From positions 1 through 22,138 of the forward strand of contig JAUCGD010000041.1 of the NCBI GenBank assembly GCA_030377945.1: a stretch of 22,138 nucleotides of DNA. Direction: 5' to 3'. The notes beneath the pieces are model-generated. The model was not told the origin of the DNA, made no database searches, and saw nothing but the letters and a program-made list of their open reading frames with translations. A program made the position numbers and the translations under genes. Positions 15,534 to 22,138 of the stretch are shown here, piece by piece (position 1 is the stretch's first letter; each line of letters begins with the position of its first letter). Source of the stretch: Desulfobacterales bacterium HSG17. Lineage in GTDB: Bacteria; Desulfobacterota; Desulfobacteria; Desulfobacterales; Desulfococcaceae.

Positions 15534-16952
15534 TTGGAAAAATCTGAAACTGAAAAAAATAAGTGGATTGTTTTTTTTGTTGTGGGTGTTGGGGTTTTCA
15601 TGTCAACCCTTGACGGAAGCATTGTAAATATCGCACTTCCGACCATTATGAAAGACCTTTCAGCATCTCTTTTAACAATTGAATGGGTAATGATGATCTA
15701 CCTGCTCACCGTATCTTCCCTGCTTTTAAGTTTTGGCCGTCTCAGTGATATAAAAGGCAGACGCTGGATTTACACAAGGGGGCTTGCAGTTTTTTCAGCA
15801 GGTTCTTTATTCTGTGGTATGGCATCAACAGCTTTCTGGCTTATTGCAGCCCGGTCTTTTCAAGGTGTTGGCGCTGCAATGATAATGTCATGTACCCAGG
15901 CTATCATTATTGAGTCTTTCCCTGTATGGGAAAGAGGAAAAGCAATGGGTATGCTTGGCGCTGTGGTTGCATCAGGTCTGACATGCGGACCTGCCCTTGG
16001 AGGATGGATTCTTCATGTATTTTCATGGCAGACCATTTTTTATATAAATATCCCTATTGGCATTGTTACAGCTTTTGCAGGAGCCAGGCTGTTAAAAGGC
16101 GGCAAAGCTGATATTTGCAGAACAGAATCCTTTGATCTGGCAGGAGCCATTCTTCTGGCCATAACAACAGGTTCTTTTTTATATATTATTACTCACGGAC
16201 ATGACTGGGGATATTTGCATCCGTCAATTATTTGCCTCATGACAGCCTGTATAATATCATTTGCAGGGCTTATATGGGAACAATTTCAGGTGGAACATCC
16301 CCTGTTAAACCCCAGTCTTTTAAAAATCAGGCTTTTTACCATGCCTGTTTTAGCTGCCATGATTTTATTTTCCAGCCTTTTTACCATTGTTTTTCTCATG
16401 CCGTTTTTTTTGATTTATCCATGTGGATTTTCTCCAAAAATAACCGGTTATATTATGGTTACTCCATTTATTTTTTTATTTATATTTGCTCCAATATCAG
16501 GAACATTATCAGATCGTATCGGTTCACGCTTTTTATGCACTGTAGGGATGATAATATTGACTGTATCCTTTTTTTTCATGGCAAAGCTTTCCCCAGAATA
16601 TTCAAAACTGTCAATTGCCTGGCCCCTGGCCCTGGCAGGTATCGGCATTGCAATTTTTACTGGCCCCAACAATGCAACTGCAATGAGCGCTGTACCTCCT
16701 GAATACATGGGCGTTTCAGCAGGTACGGTTGCAACTGTGCGCAATCTGGGTATGGTTCTGGGTATTGCATTGTCAGGGGCCATATTCAACAATGTTTTTC
16801 ATGACCTTAGCGGAGGATTGAACTTAAAAGTATATAAGCCTGAACTTAAACCGATTTTCATGGAAGCATTTTCATATGCCATGATGGCTGGAGGAATTGT
16901 TGCAGGAATCGGTGTTATTATAACTTATTTACGCGGACCGGAAATAAAATGA
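15534..16952 (+). CDS. MFS drug/metabolite exporter, DHA2 (EmrB-like) family
   Basis: This is a 472-residue major facilitator with about 14 hydrophobic segments, as in the 14-TM DHA2 drug:H+ antiporters. The first helix contains FMSTLDGSIVNIALPTI, the typical motif D1 of this family. Motif A is GRLSDIKGRRW (about 68-78). The motif C-like segment GAVVASGLTCGPALGGWI is near 140-157. The start is TTG at 15534, with GGAA 9 nt upstream. The first ATG downstream lies inside helix 1 and would destroy the family motif, so TTG is preferred. The 3' end overlaps the HAD-AIR fusion gene by 4 bp (ATGA), so the two are probably co-translated. Substrate not predictable; many DHA2 members export drugs or lipophilic metabolites. 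Confidence 0.85.
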   Translation: MEKSETEKNKWIVFFVVGVGVFMSTLDGSIVNIALPTIMKDLSASLLTIEWVMMIYLLTVSSLLLSFGRLSDIKGRRWIYTRGLAVFSAGSLFCGMASTAFWLIAARSFQGVGAAMIMSCTQAIIIESFPVWERGKAMGMLGAVVASGLTCGPALGGWILHVFSWQTIFYINIPIGIVTAFAGARLLKGGKADICRTESFDLAGAILLAITTGSFLYIITHGHDWGYLHPSIICLMTACIISFAGLIWEQFQVEHPLLNPSLLKIRLFTMPVLAAMILFSSLFTIVFLMPFFLIYPCGFSPKITGYIMVTPFIFLFIFAPISGTLSDRIGSRFLCTVGMIILTVSFFFMAKLSPEYSKLSIAWPLALAGIGIAIFTGPNNATAMSAVPPEYMGVSAGTVATVRNLGMVLGIALSGAIFNNVFHDLSGGLNLKVYKPELKPIFMEAFSYAMMAGGIVAGIGVIITYLRGPEIK

Positions 16953-18607
16953 AAAATATAACAATCAAAGCAGTATTATTTGATTTTGACAGCACACTTA
17001 CTCTGCCCGGAGCCATTGATTTTTTAAAAATCAAACAGGCTGTAAATTGTCCGGCAGACATGCCTGTACTTGAATATATTAATAATATAAATGATCCAAA
17101 ACAAAAGAGCAAATCACATAAAATGCTGGAAGATTTTGAAATGGAAGCAGCCGGGATTTCAAAACCTAATATTGGGGCTGAAGACCTTATTCATTTTCTA
17201 AGGCATGAAAAAGGTCTGAAAATTGGAATTCTTACGCGCAACACCCTTTGCTCCGTAAAAAAAGCTCTGGAAAATTTTAACAATGTTGAAGAATCCGATT
17301 TTGATGTAATTATATCAAGAGATGACCCCATAGCGCCCAAACCAAGTCCTGAAGGAGTTTTGCTGGCCGCACTTAAAATGAATGCTGCTGTGGAAGAAAT
17401 TCTGGTAATAGGTGATTTTATTTTTGATATTCTGTCCGGTAAAAATGCAGGAGCCTCTAGTGTATATTTAACTAATACTAATATTGGTGGCGATTTTAAC
17501 AGCCATTCTGATTTAAGTAAAAAATACTTTCATAAATCTGCGGAAGAAAGCGATTATACAGCCGCAAGTTTAAAAGATATAAAAGATATTGTCCGCCTTC
17601 ACCTGCCTCTTCCAGGTGGAAAATTTCCCAATGATCTTCTTGAAAGATTTTTAAAAGGCTTTGACTTTAATGACCCTTCGATAATTATTCATCCCGGAAT
17701 CGGTGAGGATACTGCTGCAATAAATATTGATAATGAAGAAGTGCTTATTCTAAAGTCTGATCCCATTACCTTTGCCACAGATTCAATAGGTCATTATGCT
17801 GTTCTTATAAATGCCAATGATATTGCCACATCCGGTGCTGTTCCCCGATGGTTTTTGACCACATTAATATTTCCCTGCGGGACTATTCCCGCAGAAATTT
17901 TCAATGTTTTAAATGATCTCAAGGATGTGTGCCGCAAATGGAATATTACACTTTGCGGCGGCCATACAGAGATAAGTGACGCAGTTAACCGCCCTGTTAT
18001 TTCCGGGATGCTTGCAGGAACGGTTAATAAATCCGGCCTTATTGATAAGCAGAATGTAAAAACAGGGGACAGGGTTTTGCTGACCAAAGGACTGGCAGTA
18101 GAAGGAACCACTATTATTGCCAGAGAGTTTGAAGAAAAACTTATAGCTCTGGGCATAAAAGAAAAAGAAATTGACACATGCCGAAATTTTCTTTCCCAGA
18201 TCAGTATTCTTGAAGAAGCAAAAATTGCAGCAGGATTAAAAGGCACAACAGCAATGCATGATGTTACAGAAGGCGGTCTGGCAACAGCCCTGGAAGAACT
18301 AAGTATTGCAGCAGGCCACAGGATAAAGGTTCAAATGGAAAACATCCCTGTATTTCCCCAGACCATGACCATGTGCGAACTCCTGGATATTCATCCTCTT
18401 GGCTTAATCGCTTCAGGAAGCCTTATTATCTGCTGCCGTGAAGAAATCTGTAAGGATTTGATTGCAAAAATATTTAAAGCAGGTATCAAGGTGACATATA
18501 TAGGAGAAGTTATGGAGCCAGGCCAGGGAATAGATGCTTTTTATGAAGGAGAATCTGTTGAATGGCCTAAATTTGAAACAGATGAGATAACCGGTTTATT
18601 TGAATAA
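16949..18607 (+). CDS. Fusion of HAD phosphatase and AIR-synthase/HypE-like ATPase
   Basis: This 552-residue protein joins two enzyme domains. Residues 1 to about 215 are a HAD-superfamily hydrolase: motif I FDFDST (D12, D14), motif II T96 in ILTRNT, K131 in PKPSPEG, and motif IV GDFIFD (155-160). Residues about 220-552 are of the PurM/HypE/SelD/ThiL (AIR synthase-related) type: GEDTAAI (252-258), KSDPITFATD (269-278), NANDIATSGA (288-297), CGGHTEI (336-342) and HDVTEGG (437-443). The C-terminus lacks the terminal cysteine that HypE uses for the thiocarboxamide, so this is not a standard HypE. Both active sites look intact. It starts within the MFS stop and is followed 41 bp later by coaX. 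The substrate is unknown. A phosphorylated small molecule handled in two successive steps is one reading. Confidence 0.85.
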   Translation: MKNITIKAVLFDFDSTLTLPGAIDFLKIKQAVNCPADMPVLEYINNINDPKQKSKSHKMLEDFEMEAAGISKPNIGAEDLIHFLRHEKGLKIGILTRNTLCSVKKALENFNNVEESDFDVIISRDDPIAPKPSPEGVLLAALKMNAAVEEILVIGDFIFDILSGKNAGASSVYLTNTNIGGDFNSHSDLSKKYFHKSAEESDYTAASLKDIKDIVRLHLPLPGGKFPNDLLERFLKGFDFNDPSIIIHPGIGEDTAAINIDNEEVLILKSDPITFATDSIGHYAVLINANDIATSGAVPRWFLTTLIFPCGTIPAEIFNVLNDLKDVCRKWNITLCGGHTEISDAVNRPVISGMLAGTVNKSGLIDKQNVKTGDRVLLTKGLAVEGTTIIAREFEEKLIALGIKEKEIDTCRNFLSQISILEEAKIAAGLKGTTAMHDVTEGGLATALEELSIAAGHRIKVQMENIPVFPQTMTMCELLDIHPLGLIASGSLIICCREEICKDLIAKIFKAGIKVTYIGEVMEPGQGIDAFYEGESVEWPKFETDEITGLFE

Positions 18608-18648
18608 ATAATTTGTGACATTTAATTATAAAATAAAGGAGTTGGTAA

Positions 18649-19428
18649 ATGCTTCTTGTTATTGATGTGGGAAATACAAATACTGTTCTGGGTATTTATG
18701 ATGGGAAAAAACTTGTTTGCGACTGGCGCATAAGAACGGAAAAAAATACTACTGAGGATGAATTTAATGTTTTGGCCAAAGGTCTTTTTGCAGACAGCGG
18801 TATTTTGCCTGAACATATTGACAATACAATAATTTCAAGTGTAGTCCCTCCAATGGTATCTATTCTTGACTTTTTTTGTAGAAAATATCTCAAACATGCT
18901 CCCCACTGGGTAGATGCAAAATCCGGTTCAGGTATGCCGATTTTATACAGCAATCCAAAGGAGGTTGGTGCTGACAGGATTGTCAATGCAGTAGGAGCCT
19001 ATGAAAAATACAAAACCAGCCTTATTATCATTGATTTTGGAACAGCCACAACCTTTGATGCAGTATCTGAAAAAGGAGAATACCTGGGAGGTGCAATCAG
19101 CCCCGGTATAATAATCGCTTCAGAAGCCTTATTTATGAGAGCTTCCAAACTGCCCAGGGTTGAAATATTTACCCGGCCTGAAACAGTTATAGGCAAAGAC
19201 ACCGTAGGCAGTATTCAATCTGGAATAATTTTCGGATATGCCGGTCTTGTTGACGGAATAGTCAGACGCATGAGCATTGAGATGCAAAGCAATCCCAAGG
19301 TTATAGCAACAGGAGGCCTGGCCCCGCTCATGACAGATGTTTGTGAAACCATAGAAGCAGTTGAATCTGACCTGACTCTGGAAGGGCTTCGGATTATTCA
19401 TGAGAAATCACAAATAAAAGAGGGCTAA
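18649..19428 (+). CDS. coaX: Type III pantothenate kinase
   Basis: This is a 259-residue ASKHA-fold kinase that phosphorylates pantothenate in the first step of coenzyme A synthesis. Visible motifs are DVGNTNTVLG (phosphate 1, residues 5-14), GADRIVNAVGAYEKY (about 103-117, substrate side), IDFGTATTFDAVS (about 126-138, phosphate 2), GGAISPG, and ATGGLAPL near the C-terminus (adenosine). The length is normal. AAAGGAG lies 7 nt upstream of the ATG, in a 41-bp gap after the HAD-AIR fusion, so it may be the last gene of that operon. Family members are monovalent-cation dependent and insensitive to CoA feedback. The usual neighbour birA is absent. Confidence 0.95.
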   Translation: MLLVIDVGNTNTVLGIYDGKKLVCDWRIRTEKNTTEDEFNVLAKGLFADSGILPEHIDNTIISSVVPPMVSILDFFCRKYLKHAPHWVDAKSGSGMPILYSNPKEVGADRIVNAVGAYEKYKTSLIIIDFGTATTFDAVSEKGEYLGGAISPGIIIASEALFMRASKLPRVEIFTRPETVIGKDTVGSIQSGIIFGYAGLVDGIVRRMSIEMQSNPKVIATGGLAPLMTDVCETIEAVESDLTLEGLRIIHEKSQIKEG

Positions 19429-19460
19429 ATATTTCCAGTGAAGTAGAGAAATATTATTCC

Positions 19461-19489
19461 GGTGCGTTAGGGCTATTGATTAACGCACC
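19461..19489. repeat. REP-like hairpin outside the main palindromic element
   Basis: GGTGCGTTA (19461-19469) and TAACGCACC (19481-19489) form a perfect 9-bp stem with an 11-nt loop, 33 bp after coaX. There is no T tract on either side, so it is a poor terminator. The sequence type, a palindrome with GGTGCGTTA/TAACGCACC arms, resembles dispersed REP-like palindromes of many genomes. Confidence 0.7.
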
Positions 19490-19508
19490 CAACAATCGCT
19501 TTAGTACC

Positions 19509-19759
19509 TTAACCCTACAACGACACCTATGTTTTTAAAGCCCCAAAGGGGCGGATTAATACAGCCCAGGCCAACGGCCTGGGACTGAAAATACCCAAAC
19601 GTAAGCCCTGAAAGGGCGAATTATGAGAAATAATATTTTTGCACAATTTTTTTAATACGCTCTTTCAGAGCTTGTTTTAATGGGTTGTTCCAATCCCAGG
19701 CCGTTGGCCTGGGCTTTACTAATAAGCCCCTTTGGGGCTAAGTGTCGTTGTAGGGTTAA
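19509..19759. repeat. 251-bp mirror-symmetric palindromic element with 18-bp terminal inverted repeats
   Basis: The ends are perfect 18-bp inverted repeats, TTAACCCTACAACGACAC (19509-19526) and GTGTCGTTGTAGGGTTAA (19742-19759). Inside are six small palindromes in mirror order. Outer pair: GCCCCAAAGGGGC (19540-19552) and GCCCCTTTGGGGC (19726-19738). Middle pair: CCCAGGCCAACGGCCTGGG (19565-19583) and CCCAGGCCGTTGGCCTGGG (19695-19713), exact reverse complements. Inner pair: GCCCTGAAAGGGC (19605-19617) and GCTCTTTCAGAGC (19659-19671). The centre is AT-rich and encodes no protein. It lies between convergent genes and probably also stops transcription from both sides. It looks like a MITE or a BIME-type cluster of REP units. 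Confidence 0.85.
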
Positions 19760-21384
19760 ATGGCTAAGTTCTGCTCCGGTACATATCGCCCAAGTTCCGG
19801 TGGTATAATCACACCCTGATTTCTCAACATCTGAATCCGGTATAAAAATGCAGCACCTCTGAGGATATGCTTTGCAACATCTACAACCCTTCGATTTTTC
19901 ACATCCTCAAGATATGAATTCTTAACCCAGGCATTAAATGCTCCTATACATGGGCCGCACCATATCTGGTAATCCATTTCACGGCCTTTTTCTCCGGTGT
20001 TGGACCATCTGGAAGCCAGGCCCAGATACCAGCGGAAGATCAGGGCCATCTTTTTTTTGGGATCTTTTGCAGCGTTTACAATCTGGCTGGGGTCTCTTTC
20101 TTCAAAAAAGTTTTTTGTTTCTTCCCAGATAGTATCCAAATTTTTTCTAAAAACCTGTTTTTCCAGTTTTGCGCGTTCAGGACCAGGAATTTCTTCAATG
20201 GAATTATATGCATCATAAAGATCATATAATTTCTGGGCCCGCATGGGAAAAAAAGAACCGCGCCTAAGAACCTGGAGTTTTACACCCATTTCAAACATGT
20301 CAGAGGCCGGGGCCATTGCCACGTCTGCCATGTCAGCTTCTGACAACAATTTCTTTGTATGCTCACAGGCTCCTGCTTCCACACATCCCTGGTTTACAGT
20401 TCCTGTTACAACATAGGCAGCACCCATTGCAAAGGCTGCCAGGGCTGCTTCAGGGGTTCCTATACCTCCACCAACTCCTACCCTGACAGGCTGTGCATAT
20501 TGATAATTTGCCTGGATTTCATCCCGAAGTGCAATTATGGACGGCAGCAGGGAAACCAGGGGGCGGTTATCTGTATGCCCGCCTGAATCTGCTTCTGCTG
20601 TTATATCATCTGCCATTGGAATTTTTGCTGCAAGTGCTGCCTGTTGATTTGTTATCAATCCCTGGGAAAGTAATTGCTGCACAATCTTTTCAGGCGGTGG
20701 CTCCATAAACTTTGTTGCTACTTCCCTGCGGGAGATTTTTGCAATTATTTTATTTTTTATTTCAATTTCATTATCTGCATTTAATCCAAGTCCTGCTACC
20801 CGGTAATAAACAACATTGGGAGTAAGAGCAATAAATGCGGCAGCTTCAACGCATCTTACACCATATTTCAGGTAAAGCTCCACAGAACCCCGTTCAAGTG
20901 CCGGTTCAGCCGGACTGTGTATCAGGTTAAAGGCATAAGGGCCGTTTGGAAGGGCCTGCTGAATTTTGACAATGGCTGATTCAATTCTTGAAGGCACCAA
21001 GCCGCCAGCTCCAAAAGAGCCTAAAAAACCGGATCTGCCAAGTGCTATGACCATTTCTTCAGATGCAATTCCATTTGCCATTGCACCTGCATAATAGCAG
21101 TATTTTGTTCCATAGGTTTCCTTGAATTCAGGATCACCAAGCTGTTCAGATTGAAATGCCGGGGCATATGCCCTGGTTTCAAATGAATCCTTGTCAAAAG
21201 TTTTTGATCTTTGGGAGGCTGTGCCTGTAAGCCCGTTGTCATTGATTATATAACAAGGATTTTCCAGGTTCAATAATCTGTTCTTAATTTCCTGATTGTC
21301 AAAGGAAGCTGCATTTTGGAGGACAGTCCATCCCCAATTTTGGTCTTTATATGTATCTGATAGACAAAGTTTGTTTTTAGTCAT
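19756..21384 (-). CDS. pfaD: PfaD-family enoyl reductase (PUFA/polyketide biosynthesis)
   Basis: This 542-residue flavin-dependent enoyl reductase is of the PfaD family, the trans-acting enoyl reductase of polyunsaturated fatty acid and some polyketide synthases. It is related to nitronate monooxygenases and FabK. The N-terminal region (about 1-85) precedes a TIM barrel. KYCYYAGAMANGIASEEMVIALG and GFLGSFGAGGL mark the FMN region, and PYAFNLIHSP, GGHTDNRP and VGVGGGIGTPEAALAAFAMGA (split motif) mark the barrel and phosphate site. The C-terminal helical domain ends normally. An upstream ATG at 21402 would add six residues, but AGGA lies 8 nt before the ATG at 21384, which I prefer. The stop codon lies inside the terminal repeat of the adjacent palindromic element. 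It lies 25 bp after a PIN toxin gene; no pfaA/B/C genes are in the window. Confidence 0.9.
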   Translation of the reverse strand: MTKNKLCLSDTYKDQNWGWTVLQNAASFDNQEIKNRLLNLENPCYIINDNGLTGTASQRSKTFDKDSFETRAYAPAFQSEQLGDPEFKETYGTKYCYYAGAMANGIASEEMVIALGRSGFLGSFGAGGLVPSRIESAIVKIQQALPNGPYAFNLIHSPAEPALERGSVELYLKYGVRCVEAAAFIALTPNVVYYRVAGLGLNADNEIEIKNKIIAKISRREVATKFMEPPPEKIVQQLLSQGLITNQQAALAAKIPMADDITAEADSGGHTDNRPLVSLLPSIIALRDEIQANYQYAQPVRVGVGGGIGTPEAALAAFAMGAAYVVTGTVNQGCVEAGACEHTKKLLSEADMADVAMAPASDMFEMGVKLQVLRRGSFFPMRAQKLYDLYDAYNSIEEIPGPERAKLEKQVFRKNLDTIWEETKNFFEERDPSQIVNAAKDPKKKMALIFRWYLGLASRWSNTGEKGREMDYQIWCGPCIGAFNAWVKNSYLEDVKNRRVVDVAKHILRGAAFLYRIQMLRNQGVIIPPELGRYVPEQNLAI

Positions 21385-21409
21385 GTTATTTCCTGTAATC
21401 ATAATTCAA

Positions 21410-21835
21410 TCACATCCAGTCCGCTTTCAATTGCCAGTTTTTTTGCCGGTCATCAAAAGTTATAAAGTATTTAAATCCGGCTGTAAGGGCTGATGCAACG
21501 TGTATAATATCCAATGACCGACTTCCGATATTCTCTGTATATTGTTTTACAAGATCAACTGATTTTTCTAATGTTTCTGACCAGTTAATCTTAATTTTTG
21601 TTATTATTCCGGTTGATATATCTTTATTCAGATTTTTTTCCAGTTGGTTAAATTGTTCTTTTGTTATCTCTTTTCTGAAAAGCTTAAGAGCAAATGCATT
21701 ATTAATTTCAACATTGTGAAACAAGGAGATTGGAATGACAATTTTGTTTTCAATAATCCATTTTGACAATTTTTCAGATTCAGGCTCAGGATAATAAAGT
21801 TTTATAATAGCACTTGTATCGCAATACAGGTTCAA
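21410..21835 (-). CDS. PIN-domain toxin, VapC-like
   Basis: This 141-residue PIN-domain ribonuclease has the expected acidic residues: D6 in LYCDTSAIIKLYYPE, E43 in NVEINNAFAL, D109 in SRSLDIIHVASAL, and D128/D129 in FITFDDRQ. VapC toxins of this fold cleave tRNA or rRNA. The start overlaps the upstream small gene by 4 bp (ATGA), the usual arrangement of antitoxin before toxin. The four-acid active site appears complete. The gene is only 25 bp from pfaD on the same strand, so pfaD may be transcribed from the toxin-antitoxin promoter. RNA target is not predictable. Confidence 0.88.
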   Translation of the reverse strand: MNLYCDTSAIIKLYYPEPESEKLSKWIIENKIVIPISLFHNVEINNAFALKLFRKEITKEQFNQLEKNLNKDISTGIITKIKINWSETLEKSVDLVKQYTENIGSRSLDIIHVASALTAGFKYFITFDDRQKNWQLKADWM

Positions 21836-22104
21836 AATCTGTCCTCTCGTGATTCTTTGAGATAATTACTTACATTTTTTCCAGGAGGATTTTTTCCAAA
21901 AACAGACTGCGCTCTTTTAGTAAAATCAGGCCATTGATCTGATTGTTCAGAAAAAGAATCAAAGATATTTTCTGATAAATCTTTTTTCTCTATTATGCTT
22001 TGAAAAAATATAGCTTCTTTTTTCAGACTTTCTTCAATCTCTCTGATTCTCTGCCAGATCCTTTTTTCAGGTAAAGTATCTGGAATATTGATTGTAACGA
22101 TCAT
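21832..22104 (-). CDS. Probable VapB-type antitoxin
   Basis: This small protein of 90 residues is encoded directly before the PIN toxin and overlaps it by 4 bp. I choose the ATG at 22104 because GAGG lies 6 nt upstream; the longer frame from 22134 would add ten residues without such a site. The N-terminus MIVTINIPDTLP resembles the short beta-strand of ribbon-helix-helix DNA-binding proteins. It is followed by a charged helical region (about 13-45). The C-terminal tail (QWPDFTKRAQSVFGKNPPGKNVS) is of the sort that wraps around PIN toxins. I cannot assign it to a named antitoxin family with certainty; position and size support the role. Confidence 0.72.
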   Translation of the reverse strand: MIVTINIPDTLPEKRIWQRIREIEESLKKEAIFFQSIIEKKDLSENIFDSFSEQSDQWPDFTKRAQSVFGKNPPGKNVSNYLKESREDRF

Positions 22105-22110
22105 AAAACA

Positions 22111-22114
22111 CCTC
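22111..22114 (-). promoter_or_regulatory. Ribosome binding site deciding the antitoxin start
   Basis: GAGG read on the minus strand lies 6 nt before the ATG at 22104. It favours this start over the upstream ATG at 22134, which lies only 4 bp from the window edge. Confidence 0.6.
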
Positions 22115-22138
22115 ACTAAGTATATATTATGCATCTTC

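Noticed and set aside
16232..16702. Open frame of 156 codons on the plus strand within the MFS gene
   Set aside because: It is in another frame of a clear 14-helix exporter and its Cys/Phe/His-rich translation resembles no protein.
16949..18607. Considered annotating this gene as hypE
   Set aside because: The AIR-like domain lacks the C-terminal cysteine required by HypE, it carries an N-terminal HAD domain, and no other hydrogenase-maturation gene is nearby.
19509..19759. Considered a CRISPR array because of several short repeats
   Set aside because: The repeats are distinct palindromes in mirror order, not direct repeats with regular spacers, and no cas gene is present.

Overview
The window reads as an AT-rich segment of an anaerobic sulfate-reducing bacterium of the Desulfobacterota, most likely Desulfobacterales. 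Two things suggest this. The first is a complete Hmc-type transmembrane electron-transfer complex headed by a 16-heme cytochrome c. The second is a small secreted protein ending in a degenerate EF-hand/dockerin-like tail. The genus cannot be fixed from sequence alone.

Region 1 (about 50-7115, minus strand) is the hmc operon, hmcA-B-C-D-E-F. It encodes a periplasmic 16-heme cytochrome, a Tat-exported four-cluster ferredoxin, an NrfD-type quinol membrane subunit, a 43-residue single-span HmcD, a NarI/DsrM-type cytochrome b subunit, and a cytoplasmic HdrD-like FeS protein. The operon ends at a strong intrinsic terminator. Further hairpins lie just after hmcA and between hmcE and hmcF. A receiver-only response regulator resembling Rrf1 sits immediately upstream of hmcA. 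A 13-bp identical motif lies upstream of both hmcA and the regulator gene, at a fixed distance from a TATA-like box, suggesting co-regulation.

Region 2 (7241-14605, plus strand) holds housekeeping genes. These are ilvE with its own terminator, a eukaryotic-type UDP-glucose pyrophosphorylase, and the conserved phoH / 7TM-HD (pgpH) / ybeY cluster. A regulator with an excisionase-type HTH and a PBP-like ligand domain follows. Several genes overlap; the 7TM-HD and ybeY genes share 101 bp.

Region 3 (14675-19428) has a minus-strand secreted EF-hand protein, then a divergent plus-strand set: a DHA2-type MFS exporter (TTG start), a HAD phosphatase fused to an AIR-synthase/HypE-like ATPase (ATGA overlap), and coaX for type III pantothenate kinase.

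Region 4 (19461-19759) is a non-coding palindromic element between convergent genes. It has perfect 18-bp terminal inverted repeats enclosing six REP-like hairpins in mirror order, with compensatory base changes between one mirrored pair. One terminal repeat supplies the stop codon of the neighbouring gene.

Region 5 (19756-22104, minus strand) is a VapBC-like toxin-antitoxin pair followed closely by pfaD, the enoyl reductase of polyunsaturated fatty acid synthases. No other pfa gene is in view.

No tRNA, rRNA, CRISPR array or intact transposase gene was seen.
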